A program made the translations under genes and the position numbers. Source: Microvirga rosea (GTDB lineage: Bacteria; Pseudomonadota; Alphaproteobacteria; Rhizobiales; Beijerinckiaceae). From it: a stretch of 64,000 bases of DNA. The notes below the pieces were generated by a model, which saw only the letters and a program-made list of their open reading frames with translations, had not been told where the DNA came from and searched no databases. Shown here piece by piece: positions 16,867 to 25,738 of the stretch (within the stretch, counting starts at the first letter, position 1; every line of letters begins with the position of its first letter). Location of the stretch: positions 620,001-684,000 of the forward strand of contig NZ_JAJDOP010000001.1 in assembly GCF_020595095.1 (NCBI RefSeq), given 5' to 3'.

Positions 16867-17619
16867 ATGACCCAGACCGTCTACGGTTCCTTGAAGAACA
16901 AGACCGTCCTTATCACCGGCGGCGCCAGCGGCATCGGCGAGAGCATCGCAACGGCGTTCCATGCCCAAGGATCCAAGGTCGCGGTTCTGGACTACGATGC
17001 CGAAGCCGGGCAGGCGCTCGCCAGGCGCATGGGCGAGCGGGTCCATTTCGAGCATAGCGACGTGCGCGACATCCCGGCTCTTCAGGCAGCGATCCGGCGC
17101 GCGAGCGAGGCCCTGGGGCCGATCACGGTCCTTATTAACAATGCGGCGCGGGACGACCGGCATACGATCGATCAGGTGACGCCGGAATACTGGCGCGAGC
17201 GCTTTGCCACCAATCTGGATCACCAATTCTTCGCGACACAGGCCGTTCTGCCCGACATGGAAAAGGCCGGCGGCGGCTCGGTCATCAACATGGGCTCGAC
17301 GAGCTATCTCGTCAGCGATGATTCCTTCGCGGCCTACAAGACGGCGAAATCCGCCGTGGTCGGTCTCACCCGCGCCCTGGCGCGGGAACTCGGGCCGAAG
17401 AACGTCCGCGTCAACTCCATCGTACCGGGCTGGATCATGACCCAGCGCCAGATCGACCTCTGGCTCACGCCGGAAGGCGAACAGGAACTCCTGAGGCGCC
17501 AGTGCGTGAAGCGCAAGCTCGTGCCCGAGGATATCGCGAAGGTGGCTCTCTTCCTGGCCTCGGAAGACGCCGACGCCATCACGGCGCAAAGCTACCTTGT
17601 GGATGGCGGATGGGTGTAG
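16867..17619 (+). CDS. SDR oxidoreductase, probable D-xylose/L-arabinose 1-dehydrogenase
   Basis: 250 residues from the ATG at 16867 (MTQTVYGSLKNKTVLITGG). It has the Rossmann motif [17 protein letters not shown], the catalytic Ser in MGSTSYLVS and YKTAK as YxxxK. NNAxxDDRH, YWRERFATNL and PGWIMTQRQIDLWLTPEGE resemble Caulobacter D-xylose dehydrogenase (XylB), which oxidises xylose to xylonolactone. Placement directly after a xylose transporter supports oxidative (Weimberg/Dahms-type) pentose use. No lactonase or xylonate dehydratase is nearby, so those steps must be encoded elsewhere. Confidence 0.85.
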   Translation: MTQTVYGSLKNKTVLITGGASGIGESIATAFHAQGSKVAVLDYDAEAGQALARRMGERVHFEHSDVRDIPALQAAIRRASEALGPITVLINNAARDDRHTIDQVTPEYWRERFATNLDHQFFATQAVLPDMEKAGGGSVINMGSTSYLVSDDSFAAYKTAKSAVVGLTRALARELGPKNVRVNSIVPGWIMTQRQIDLWLTPEGEQELLRRQCVKRKLVPEDIAKVALFLASEDADAITAQSYLVDGGWV

Positions 17620-17626
17620 CGGCGCA

Positions 17627-18946
17627 TCAGGCGCGGGATTGCGCCGGCGCGGGAGCCTCCTCCGGCACGCCCGCGTCCCTTTGAAGGGTATCCCGCCGCA
17701 CCACGAAGCACAGGATGATCAGCGGGATGCCGATGGCGGCCGTGGCTGAAAACAGCAGCGGATAGCCGTAGGCGTCCACCACGGCGCCCGACGCCCCGCC
17801 GATCAGCTTGCCGGGAAGCGCATAAAGAGAGCTCAAGAGGGCATATTGTGTCGCCGCGAAGCCCGGCGCCGTCAGCCCCGACATATAGGCCACAAGAGCC
17901 GAGCCTGCGAAGCCGCCCGCGAAATTGTCGATGCTGATGGCCAGGATCAGCAGATCGAGCCGCGCACCCTCCATGGCGAGCCAGGAAAACATCAGGTTCG
18001 AGGAGGCGGCGATGAACGAGCCGATCAGCAGCGTCCACCAAAGGCCGAGACGCGTGACGGCGATGCCGCCCGCAAAAGCGCCGGCGATGCCGATCCAGAC
18101 GCCGTAGAGCTTGGACACATTGGCGATATCGGCCTTCGAGAACCCAAGGTCGATGTAAAGGGGATTGGCCATGACGCCTGCCACGAAATCAGGCAGGCGG
18201 AAGCAGGCGACCAAAGCCAGGATCGGGATCAGGATCAGGCCCTTTCGCCTGAACATCTCCGTCAGAGGTTCGAGAATGGCGGCCGCAAACGGAAGGTGCT
18301 GTCGAGGAGCGCTCTCATCGGCCCGGGGAGCGATCATGGTGGCCGCAAGCCCAATCGTCATCAGCGCCGCCATCGTCAGATAGGCACTGCGCCAGTTCAC
18401 GAACTCGGCAATGTAAAGAGCGCCGGCGCCGGCGCAGATGAGCGCGAGCCGATAGCCAAGCTGGAGGCTCGCCGCCATCATGCCTTGCCGTTCCGTCGCC
18501 GCGGCGTCGATCCGCCAGCCATCGATCACCACGTCCTGGGTCGCCGAGGAGAAGGCGACCAAAAGGGCGGCCATGATCGTAATGGACAGGTGGGTCTGCG
18601 GATTGCCCAGGGCGATGCCCACGAGGCCGACGGCCGTCATGATCTGAGAAAGTGCCATCCATCCCCGACGCCGACCGAGGATCGAGGAAAGAAGCGGAAC
18701 GTCATAGCGGTCGACGATCGGGGCCCAGAGGAACTTGAACGAATATGCGAGCGCGACCCAGCTCAGCATGCCGATCTCGGTTCGCGAAATGCCGGCCTCC
18801 CGCAGCCATGCGGACAAGGTGCTGAACACCAGCAGGAAGGGCAATCCGGATGAAAATCCGAGCGGCAGCATCAGGGCCACGCGGCCGTCCGTGAGGAGCG
18901 TTCGGAGCGAAAGCCGACGTTTCTCTGCCGATGTGGGTTGTGCCAT
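17627..18946 (-). CDS. AmpG-like MFS permease
   Basis: 439 residues with 12 predicted membrane helices. The N-terminal segment LMLPLGFSSGLPFLLVFSTL, then WLREAGISRTEIGMLSW and YSFKFLWAPIVDRYDVP followed by GRRRGWM, is characteristic of AmpG, the inner-membrane importer of GlcNAc-anhydromuramyl peptides in cell-wall recycling. TQDVVIDGWRIDA is another AmpG hallmark. It converges with the xylose-dehydrogenase-like gene with seven bases between stops. No beta-lactamase or AmpR is nearby, so a recycling role rather than resistance induction is the simplest reading. Confidence 0.9.
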   Translation of the reverse strand: MAQPTSAEKRRLSLRTLLTDGRVALMLPLGFSSGLPFLLVFSTLSAWLREAGISRTEIGMLSWVALAYSFKFLWAPIVDRYDVPLLSSILGRRRGWMALSQIMTAVGLVGIALGNPQTHLSITIMAALLVAFSSATQDVVIDGWRIDAAATERQGMMAASLQLGYRLALICAGAGALYIAEFVNWRSAYLTMAALMTIGLAATMIAPRADESAPRQHLPFAAAILEPLTEMFRRKGLILIPILALVACFRLPDFVAGVMANPLYIDLGFSKADIANVSKLYGVWIGIAGAFAGGIAVTRLGLWWTLLIGSFIAASSNLMFSWLAMEGARLDLLILAISIDNFAGGFAGSALVAYMSGLTAPGFAATQYALLSSLYALPGKLIGGASGAVVDAYGYPLLFSATAAIGIPLIILCFVVRRDTLQRDAGVPEEAPAPAQSRA

Positions 18947-19023
18947 GGATCCTGCCGTTACGGAAAAGGCGGCTTATGCGGAAAGCCGAGCTGCCATCGT
19001 GATGGGCGGACGTTGCAACGCCG

Positions 19024-19869
19024 TTAACGCCGGCCGGCCGCTGCGAGGGCCGTCCGATCCGTCTGCGCGACAGGGCGCACCACCATCGACGCGATGTCGC
19101 TGGCGACGCGGCTGGCGAGGCAATCGTAGCCCTTGTCGCTCATATGGAAACTGTCCGACGACAACATGGAGCGGAGATCTTCGGTGGAGCGCTCGCCCCA
19201 CTGCTTCATCATCGCATACCGGGAAAAGACCGGCACACGGCGTTCCTCGCCCACCACGCCGACGAGCTGGACGAACCGCTCGTACCGGGCAGGATCGCGG
19301 ATTGTCGGAAAATACTGCTGATCGAGGAGGATCAGCTCGGTCCCGCTCGTCTTTGCGGCCGAAATGCCCCGCTCCAGGAGGGCACGAAAGCTGCCTTCGG
19401 CGACACCGGCAACCGCGTCGTTGGTGCCGACCTGCCAAATGACCAGATCGTAGCCTCCGGCCCTGAGCGCCGCTTCCAACCGCTCGACCGTCATGGTCGC
19501 GGTCTCGCCGCCGATCCCGGCATTCACGACAGTCACCGTCTCGTGCCAGACCTCCGACAGATCAGCCTGCAGCTGAGCCGGATAGGCTCGATCGGGCCTC
19601 GATGCGCCCACGCCTTCGGTTGAAGAGGAGCCTATTGCCAGAATCCGCACCGGCTCGTGTCGGTTGAGTTTTCGGGAGATGGCGCTCAACAATCCCTGCG
19701 GCCGGAAGACCGACCCTGCCGACCCGCACGATTTCTCAGTCGCATAACTCGGGACCGGCATGATGGAGAAGGCCAAGCTCAGGACGGCAAGCGTCCCGGC
19801 GAGACAGGCGACAGCGCGAGACCTCGTGTACGACCGTTTTGCGGGCCGTCCGCGTTGAATTTGTTCCAT
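19024..19869 (-). CDS. Secreted SGNH/GDSL hydrolase
   Basis: 281 residues with an N-terminal signal (RSRAVACLAGTLAVLSLAFS then IMPVPSYA). The SGNH blocks are ILAIGSSSTEGVGAS (Ser nucleophile), NAGIGGETATMTVERL (Gly), VIWQVGTNDAV (Asn) and MSDKGYDCLA with an SFHM histidine nearby. Such enzymes are esterases that often remove or add acyl groups on glycans. The ATG at 19869 lies 91 bases inside opgC, in another frame; the alternative Met at 19761 would remove the signal peptide, so the overlapping start is preferred. Overlap with opgC suggests joint expression and a role in periplasmic glucan substitution. Confidence 0.85.
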   Translation of the reverse strand: MEQIQRGRPAKRSYTRSRAVACLAGTLAVLSLAFSIMPVPSYATEKSCGSAGSVFRPQGLLSAISRKLNRHEPVRILAIGSSSTEGVGASRPDRAYPAQLQADLSEVWHETVTVVNAGIGGETATMTVERLEAALRAGGYDLVIWQVGTNDAVAGVAEGSFRALLERGISAAKTSGTELILLDQQYFPTIRDPARYERFVQLVGVVGEERRVPVFSRYAMMKQWGERSTEDLRSMLSSDSFHMSDKGYDCLASRVASDIASMVVRPVAQTDRTALAAAGRR

Positions 19870-20942
19870 TCCAGATATCGCGCCAGTGCCAGAAGACCAA
19901 TCACCCCGATGATGGTGAATACCATGCCGATGATGTGGGGACTAGCGGAGGATTTGACGGAGGCGAGCGTCATGATGACCTGCCCCAACGCACTCAGAAG
20001 AGAGCCGGCCGCAAAGATCACCAGCCCGTTACGGCCAAGCCGTTGCAGATCCGGCCCCAAAAAGGTCTGCCCAAGCTTGTCGCCAATCCGCCACTGGGTC
20101 AGCAAATAGGCGATGGCGAGGAAATGGACCAAGCGACCAAGGCCAAGATCGTATTTCGGCAGGTCGAGCTGCGTGAATGCCGCGTCCCGCAGGCCCGGGG
20201 CCAGACCGAACATGTCCATGACCACGAAAAACGCGCTTACTGCAACGGTCAGGGCGCACATCATGCAGGTACGGGTCAGCGGGATCGGTCGCAAGACGAA
20301 TGCCACGCCGGTGACGATGCCGAGGGTGAAGAGAAGCTGCCAGGCAAACGGATTGAAGAACCACGTTCCAGGCTCCGGCCAACTTGGCAGGGCGAGGACG
20401 CCGCTCCGGGCGAGAGCATAAATCCCGAGAGAAACGGCAAGGGCGACGAGCACATGAATTCTTGCCAGTACGAGTGCCACCGGCGCCCACAGCATCAACG
20501 CGATATACAAAGGCAGGATATTGAAATAGCCAAGCTGGTGGCCCAGCACGAGAATTCCCGTCACGCCTTTCGCCGTATCTCCAAACACGGCGCTGCGGCC
20601 ATCCGCCTCGATGAGGCCGATATCGTCGCTGAGTTCGTATCCGATCGAGAAAAGCGCGATGGCTCCGGCGGTCAGAAGAAGGTGCATGCGGTAGAGTTCA
20701 AGGGATCGCCGCAGGCATCGGCGAACAACGCCAAGGACGTCTCCTTGCGGGATTCTGCGGTAATACACCAATGCCAGCGAGAGTCCCGAAATGAAGATGA
20801 AGGCCTCGGCCGAGTCCGAAAAGCCGAAGGTTCGAGGCGTGATGTTCTCGATGATGTTGCCGGGAATATGATTGACGAAGATGATCAGGAGGACGAGGCC
20901 TCGCCACAGATCAATCGTCCCATTGCGTCCTGCTGCATCCAT
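19779..20942 (-). CDS. opgC: OpgC-like glucan succinyltransferase / acyltransferase
   Basis: 387 residues from the ATG at 20942 (MDAAGRNGTIDLWRGL), with GGGA about twelve bases upstream; the longer frame needs a TTG. About ten membrane helices are present. The opening DLWRGLVLLIIFVNHIPGN, then FGFSDSAEAFIFISGLSLAL, matches the OpgC family of membrane proteins that add succinyl or similar groups to osmoregulated periplasmic glucans. OpgG/OpgH backbone genes are not in the window. The last 91 bases overlap the start of the GDSL hydrolase, implying a two-gene unit. Confidence 0.88.
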   Translation of the reverse strand: MDAAGRNGTIDLWRGLVLLIIFVNHIPGNIIENITPRTFGFSDSAEAFIFISGLSLALVYYRRIPQGDVLGVVRRCLRRSLELYRMHLLLTAGAIALFSIGYELSDDIGLIEADGRSAVFGDTAKGVTGILVLGHQLGYFNILPLYIALMLWAPVALVLARIHVLVALAVSLGIYALARSGVLALPSWPEPGTWFFNPFAWQLLFTLGIVTGVAFVLRPIPLTRTCMMCALTVAVSAFFVVMDMFGLAPGLRDAAFTQLDLPKYDLGLGRLVHFLAIAYLLTQWRIGDKLGQTFLGPDLQRLGRNGLVIFAAGSLLSALGQVIMTLASVKSSASPHIIGMVFTIIGVIGLLALARYLEWNKFNADGPQNGRTRGLALSPVSPGRLPS

Positions 20943-21146
20943 CAATCGAACGTCCCTTTCCTTCTTGGAAAACGCCAAGGTCGCGATCTGGTTCGCGTAC
21001 CTGCGCGGTCAAGCGCCACGATGTCTGCTAATCGAACAAACCTTGTCAGAATCTTATCGTGAGCCAGATCGCGAGAATTTCCAGACACACCGCATTCACA
21101 TCTCGATGATCGCGAAGGCGATCCATGCGGATGCCGATGCAACGGT

Positions 21147-21974
21147 TCATCGTTCTCCTGCGTCCGCTTTCGCGGAAACAGTGCGACATAGCTTGTCCAG
21201 GAACATTTCGAGGGCGTTTTCAGGAGCGCAATCCGGCTCAGTCAGAACCCGCAATCCCCACTGCTCCAAGACGGCCTGCTCCACCGGATTGGGGCGGAGC
21301 ATGAAGACGTAGGAGGGCGGGCGATCCTTTTCGAAACCGGAGCCTTTCCACGTTTTCCAGAGTCGGTGCAGGAGAAACCTGATGTTGAGATCTGTCAGGC
21401 TGTACCCCACGAAGAGAATTGTCTTTCCGAGCGCATCCGATCGAAATTTGATGTCGAGGGGTGATTCGAACGACAGGCGATCAAGGTAATCGGTTTCGGC
21501 GATGACGATCGATTGGTCGTCATCGAAGTCGCCGTGATATTTGACGATCTGCGGCACGCCGTCACGAATGCGCGCAATGTCCTTCGCATCGACGATCTTC
21601 ACGAACGGCTTGCCGTGGAGCGAGAAGGCAGCCTCGAGGTTGCGGTCGAAATTTGTCGTGTAGATGATCGGAAAGTCGAGCTCGCAGATCAGGGCATGAA
21701 CGCGGGAGGCCTTGAGCTGTTCGTCCGGCAGCGTCCATTTCCGGTCCATCCAGCTCCGCAAGGGCCCGATGCTGCCCTTCGTGAGACGGTAATATTCGGC
21801 CAGCGTCAGGTGGTTGACCTCCGTTTCCGCGAGATCCTCTCCGTCGATGTGCAGTTCCTGCGCGATGTGTTCGGTCAGCGTCCGCCAGGATGGAAGCCCG
21901 ACCGTCATCGACACGCCGGCCCCGGCGAAAAGAATGGCTTGGCGGTTACGGATGGCTTCTGCCAAATCGTCCAC
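21147..21974 (-). CDS. Stand-alone SIR2-like protein
   Basis: 275 residues from a GTG at 21974, which has GGGAGA eight bases upstream; the frame continues to ATG 22037 and GTG 22070, neither with a ribosome site. Starting VDDLAEAIRNRQAILFAGAGVS, the protein has the SIR2 nucleotide-binding GAGxS, the YTTNFDRNLEAAF motif, KYHGDFDDDQSIV and the VGYSLTDLNIRFLL region of SIR2_2 proteins. Such domains hydrolyse NAD+, notably in antiphage systems; here no partner nuclease, Argonaute or ATPase gene is adjacent. It is divergent from a NUDIX hydrolase 146 bases away. An NAD+-related role is inferred. Confidence 0.88.
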   Translation of the reverse strand: MDDLAEAIRNRQAILFAGAGVSMTVGLPSWRTLTEHIAQELHIDGEDLAETEVNHLTLAEYYRLTKGSIGPLRSWMDRKWTLPDEQLKASRVHALICELDFPIIYTTNFDRNLEAAFSLHGKPFVKIVDAKDIARIRDGVPQIVKYHGDFDDDQSIVIAETDYLDRLSFESPLDIKFRSDALGKTILFVGYSLTDLNIRFLLHRLWKTWKGSGFEKDRPPSYVFMLRPNPVEQAVLEQWGLRVLTEPDCAPENALEMFLDKLCRTVSAKADAGER

Positions 21975-22120
21975 GGCGTCTGTCTCCCGACTGTTCGTCA
22001 GGCCGATAACGCATCGGGTGGTTTTTGGGCTCCCCATGGAACGGAAGGCTGAGGAAATGCCTCTTCCCACGGGACAACGCAGAGGGAAATTCCCTCGGCT
22101 CGCAACCTCAGGAAACCAGA

Positions 22121-22726
22121 ATGTCGCAAAACCGGATCACAAAAGCCGAATCTGTCTACAAGGGCCGGAGAAACCTGCTGCTTCTCACGCTTGAGAATTC
22201 TGACGGAGACACCATGCAGCGGGAGGTTCTGGAAAGCCCTCCCGCGGCTGCCGTCCTGCCTTATGATCCGGTCCGGCGGACGGCCGTGCTCATCCGACAG
22301 TTCAGGGCTCCCGCCCTTCAGGCAGGTTGTCCGGCCGATATTCTGGAGGCCATCGCAGGGCTCATCGATCCGGGAGAGACGCCGGAAGACGGGATCAGAC
22401 GGGAGGCCACGGAAGAGGCCGGCCTTCGCTTGGGCAGCCTCGAGCATGTCGGCGCGACCTGGGCTTCACCTGGGTATTCCACCGAGCAGGTCCATCTCTT
22501 TCTCGCGCCCTATTCAGAGACGGACAGAACAGGCGTGGGTGGAGGCTTGGCGGAGGAACACGAAGATATCGCGGTTTGCGAGTTCCCCATTTCCGATCTG
22601 CCGCGGCTCATTGAAAGCCAGGCGCTCTGCGACCTGAAGACGATGACGCTCGTTCAGGCGCTCGCCCTTCGCCACGCAGAATTGTTTCCTTCGGAAAGCA
22701 TCCGGGTGCCGAAGGAACAGGCGTAA
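22121..22726 (+). CDS. NUDIX hydrolase (ADP-ribose / nucleotide-sugar pyrophosphatase type)
   Basis: 201 residues from the ATG at 22121, with AGGAAA upstream. The NUDIX box is complete (GLIDPGETPEDGIRREATEE then AGL: G-x5-E-x7-REATEEAGL). The N-terminal RRNLLLLTLENSDGDTMQRE and AAAVLPYDPVRRTAVLIRQFRAP arrangement and the C-terminal EEHEDIAVCEFP place it near NudF/NudK enzymes that cleave ADP-ribose or GDP-mannose. It is divergent from the SIR2-like gene, whose product could generate ADP-ribose from NAD+, a plausible but unproven functional link. Confidence 0.9.
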   Translation: MSQNRITKAESVYKGRRNLLLLTLENSDGDTMQREVLESPPAAAVLPYDPVRRTAVLIRQFRAPALQAGCPADILEAIAGLIDPGETPEDGIRREATEEAGLRLGSLEHVGATWASPGYSTEQVHLFLAPYSETDRTGVGGGLAEEHEDIAVCEFPISDLPRLIESQALCDLKTMTLVQALALRHAELFPSESIRVPKEQA

Positions 22727-22729
22727 GGC

Positions 22730-23650
22730 TCAGATCGCGCCTGCAGCCGCCGCATCGATCTGGGCCACGACGCGGGGATCGAGCCCGAGGGCCCCGGAAA
22801 GGTGTGCCAGGAAGACCCGCTCCTCCACCGTGTTCGGCGTGATGATGCGACGGGCTGCCGTATAAACCTGGATGGCTGCTTCCGGAGTCTTGACGGCGGC
22901 TGCGAGCTCCGCTGCCGTTGCCGGACGGGCCAGCTCCGCCTCGATAAGGTGAACGCCTTCGCCATCGATCCCGGCATTCTTGAGGGTCCCGAGGATCCGG
23001 GTGCGCTCGCCTTCATCGATGCGCCCGTCGGCGGCCGCTGCGGCGATCATGGCGCGCAAAACCAGGAGTGCGGTGTTCTCGGCCTGCAGGGACGGAGCTG
23101 CCGTCGGCGCAGGAGGCAGGAGGGCTGCCGGTTCAGAGGGCCTCGGCAGAGCTTCGCCTTCAAGGACAGGGCTCGTGTCCCCACCCTTGTTCATGAAACG
23201 GCTGAACAGGGCCGCGCCCTTGGCTTTTGCCTTCTCGGTCAGCTTGCGACCCGTTTGCGAGTTCAGCGCGGCCTTGGTGACACCCACCATCACGGCATGC
23301 ACGGCGGCATTGCCCTGGGGCGTCTTGAGGTAGTCCTGCGCCCGGCGGAGGAGCAGGTCCGTGAGATCGCTCGGCGGTGGGGCCGCCGGGGGCTTTTCCT
23401 GTTTCGGCGGAGCCGGGGGTGGTTCGCCCTCGGCCTGTTGCGCGGCCGGTGGCGGAGGCGGGGAAGGGCGATTGGCCAGATCGATCAGATCGCTCAGCAG
23501 GCTTCCGGCCCCGAGGGGGTTGGCCGGGGGTGGCTTTGGCGCCTCCGCAGGCTTGGGGGCGGCCGGAACAGGCGCAGGCTGACTACCTGAGGCTGCTGGC
23601 GTCCCGGCCGGCGTCCCAAGGGCATCGAGAAGTTTCTTGGCATCGAACAT
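22730..23650 (-). CDS. DUF533/TerB-like protein
   Basis: 306 residues from the ATG at 23650 (MFDAKKLLDALG). Residues 15-110 are low-complexity, proline- and alanine-rich (PAPVPAAPKPAEAPKP, PSPPPPPAAQQ). The remainder contains the helical DUF533 core: GVTKAALNSQTGRKLTEKAK, then LLVLRAMIAAAAADGRIDEGER, the acidic TerB-like loop, and IQVYTAARRIITPNTVEE. DUF533 proteins (YebE-like) are probably inner-membrane or periplasm-associated; their biochemical role is unknown. It converges with the NUDIX gene with three bases between stops and follows a tail-anchored protein gene. Confidence 0.85.
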   Translation of the reverse strand: MFDAKKLLDALGTPAGTPAASGSQPAPVPAAPKPAEAPKPPPANPLGAGSLLSDLIDLANRPSPPPPPAAQQAEGEPPPAPPKQEKPPAAPPPSDLTDLLLRRAQDYLKTPQGNAAVHAVMVGVTKAALNSQTGRKLTEKAKAKGAALFSRFMNKGGDTSPVLEGEALPRPSEPAALLPPAPTAAPSLQAENTALLVLRAMIAAAAADGRIDEGERTRILGTLKNAGIDGEGVHLIEAELARPATAAELAAAVKTPEAAIQVYTAARRIITPNTVEERVFLAHLSGALGLDPRVVAQIDAAAAGAI

Positions 23651-23736
23651 GGATGCTGCCCCCCACGAATCTTTTGAATTTACCTGGAAATTGCTTTCCC
23701 GCGCAAACAATCGCCCGGTTTGGTGGCTCCTTGCGA

Positions 23737-24273
23737 TCAGAAGATCGTCGAGAACACCATGGTGATGAGACTCCATACCGTCATGGCACCCATCGCCAGA
23801 TAGGCCCATTTGGGCATGCCGCCGGCTGCGCTCGCTGTACGGGAGTTGGTCTCGACGGCATTGATCAACTGGGTCTGGACCTGCTGCCCCTTGAGCACGA
23901 GCAGGGTGAGGCCCTGAATGGCTTCAGCCTGAGCATTGAGCAAGGTCGTCATGTGCGGCTCCCGCGTGTGCGGGTCCGACGATGTCTCGTTCAGATGCGC
24001 CAGGCATTCGCCGATCTGGCCGATCGCGCCGCGCATCACGTCAAAGTTCTGGCTCTGCTCTGCAAGCAGCACCCGCGCCTGGGTCAGCGGATCCGGCATA
24101 TTCTGCTGGGCAGCCTGGGAAAGATGCTGCATCAAACCCGCCTGGCCCTGCGAGATCGCGGCCCGAACGGCCTTGCCCGCATCCGAGGCGAGGGCCGCCT
24201 GAGTCATGCCGACGGCCTTGCTGACCAATTGGTCGGCATTGGGTCTAAGAAGAGGTTCGCGGGTCTGTTCCAT
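23737..24273 (-). CDS. Tail-anchored helical protein of unknown function
   Basis: 178 residues. The first 145 are largely alpha-helical and glutamine/alanine-rich (LVSKAVGMTQAALASDAG, then QGQAGLMQHLSQAAQQNMPD), and the C-terminus is one membrane helix (WAYLAMGAMTVWSLITMVF) that ends three residues before the stop. That arrangement suggests insertion as a tail anchor with the helical domain in the cytoplasm. It lies 86 bases upstream of the DUF533 gene on the same strand, so the two may act together. I do not recognise the family; a phasin-like fold is possible but unsupported. Confidence 0.75.
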   Translation of the reverse strand: MEQTREPLLRPNADQLVSKAVGMTQAALASDAGKAVRAAISQGQAGLMQHLSQAAQQNMPDPLTQARVLLAEQSQNFDVMRGAIGQIGECLAHLNETSSDPHTREPHMTTLLNAQAEAIQGLTLLVLKGQQVQTQLINAVETNSRTASAAGGMPKWAYLAMGAMTVWSLITMVFSTIF

Positions 24274-24478
24274 GGGGCCAGCTTCGGGATGAAAAGATTC
24301 GGGTGGAAAGCGCTCTCATAGCTCAAATGATCGACAAGAGCTATGCTCTATCATTCCAAAGCTGCAAATTCCTTTGCGTTACCTCGCAGGCGGTGCGCCA
24401 GAACACTTTTCGAACCGAAAATATGCCTAGTACCCGCCAGCGAAGCTTGGCCTTACTGTGGCGTAGCGCAATAACGTC

Positions 24479-25591
24479 TTAATAAACCACTACCGAGCGG
24501 ATCGACTTGCCCTCGTGCATGAGGTCGAAGGCCGTGTTGATCTCCTCGAGCGGCATCTTGTGGGTGATCAGATCGTCGATGTTGATCTTTCCCTCCATGT
24601 ACCAGTCGACGATCTTCGGCACGTCCGTGCGGCCCCTCGCGCCACCAAAGGCCGTGCCTTTCCAGACGCGGCCGGTTACGAGCTGGAACGGTCGCGTGGC
24701 GATTTCCCGGCCCGCTTCGGCGACGCCGATGATGATGCTCTCGCCCCACCCGCGGTGACAGCATTCCAGGGCTTGGCGCATGACATTCACGTTGCCCGTG
24801 GCATCGAAGGAGAAGTCCGCGCCGCCGCCCGTGAGATCGACGATGGCCTGCACGACCTTGTCGTTTCCGATCTCGCTCGGGTTGATGAAGTCGGTCATGC
24901 CGAATTTTTCGGCCATCGCGCGCTTGGAGGGATTGATGTCGATGCCGATGATCCTGTCGGCGCCGACCATACGGGCGCCTTGGATCACATTGAGGCCGAT
25001 GCCGCCGAGGCCGAACACCGCCACATTGGCGCCGGGCCAGACCTTGGCGGTATAGATCACCGCGCCGATCCCGGTGGTGACGCCGCAGCCGATATAGCAA
25101 ATCTTGTCGAACGGCGCGTCCTCACGGATTTTCGCCAGGGCGATCTCCGGCAGCACCGTGAAATTGGCGAAGGTGGAGCAGCCCATGTAGTGGAAGACCG
25201 TATCGCCATCGCAGCGAAAGCGGCTCGTGCCGTCCGGCATCAGCCCTTGCCCCTGGGTGGAGCGGATCGCCGTGCACAGATTCGTACGCCGCGACAGGCA
25301 GGATTTGCATTGCCGGCATTCGGGTGTGTAGAGCGGAATCACATGGTCCCCGGGCTTGAGGCTCGTGACGCCCGCGCCCACCTCGCGGACGATCCCTGCG
25401 CCCTCGTGGCCGAGGATCGCCGGGAACTTGCCCTCCGAATCGAGCCCCGAGAGCGTATAGGCGTCCGTGTGGCAGATGCCGGTCGCCATGACCTCCACCA
25501 GCACCTCGCCCGCCTGCGGACCTTCAATCCGCACGGTTTCGATCGTGAGGGGCTTTCCTGCTTCCCAGGCCACGGCTGCTCTTGTTTCCAT
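24479..25591 (-). CDS. frmA: S-(hydroxymethyl)glutathione dehydrogenase (class III alcohol dehydrogenase)
   Basis: 370 residues, the standard class III length. Catalytic zinc region [12 protein letters not shown] with LGHEGAGIV, structural zinc cysteines in [29 protein letters not shown] typical of the glutathione-adduct-specific class, and the NAD fold [14 protein letters not shown]. It oxidises S-hydroxymethylglutathione, formed from formaldehyde and glutathione, and also reduces S-nitrosoglutathione. No S-formylglutathione hydrolase is adjacent, but an MBL hydrolase of the glyoxalase II type begins 148 bases away on the other strand. Confidence 0.96.
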   Translation of the reverse strand: METRAAVAWEAGKPLTIETVRIEGPQAGEVLVEVMATGICHTDAYTLSGLDSEGKFPAILGHEGAGIVREVGAGVTSLKPGDHVIPLYTPECRQCKSCLSRRTNLCTAIRSTQGQGLMPDGTSRFRCDGDTVFHYMGCSTFANFTVLPEIALAKIREDAPFDKICYIGCGVTTGIGAVIYTAKVWPGANVAVFGLGGIGLNVIQGARMVGADRIIGIDINPSKRAMAEKFGMTDFINPSEIGNDKVVQAIVDLTGGGADFSFDATGNVNVMRQALECCHRGWGESIIIGVAEAGREIATRPFQLVTGRVWKGTAFGGARGRTDVPKIVDWYMEGKINIDDLITHKMPLEEINTAFDLMHEGKSIRSVVVY

Positions 25592-25738
25592 CGGGTGTCT
25601 TTCCTGTTGGGCTTTCGGCGGTGACTATGCGAACCAGGATAGCGCAAGGTCAAGGCAAGCAAGCGCACCCCGAAGGGCTTTCAAGATCCCGTCCGGCCCC
25701 CTATGTGGTTTCCTCCCGTTGCTCAAGAGGATCCTGTC

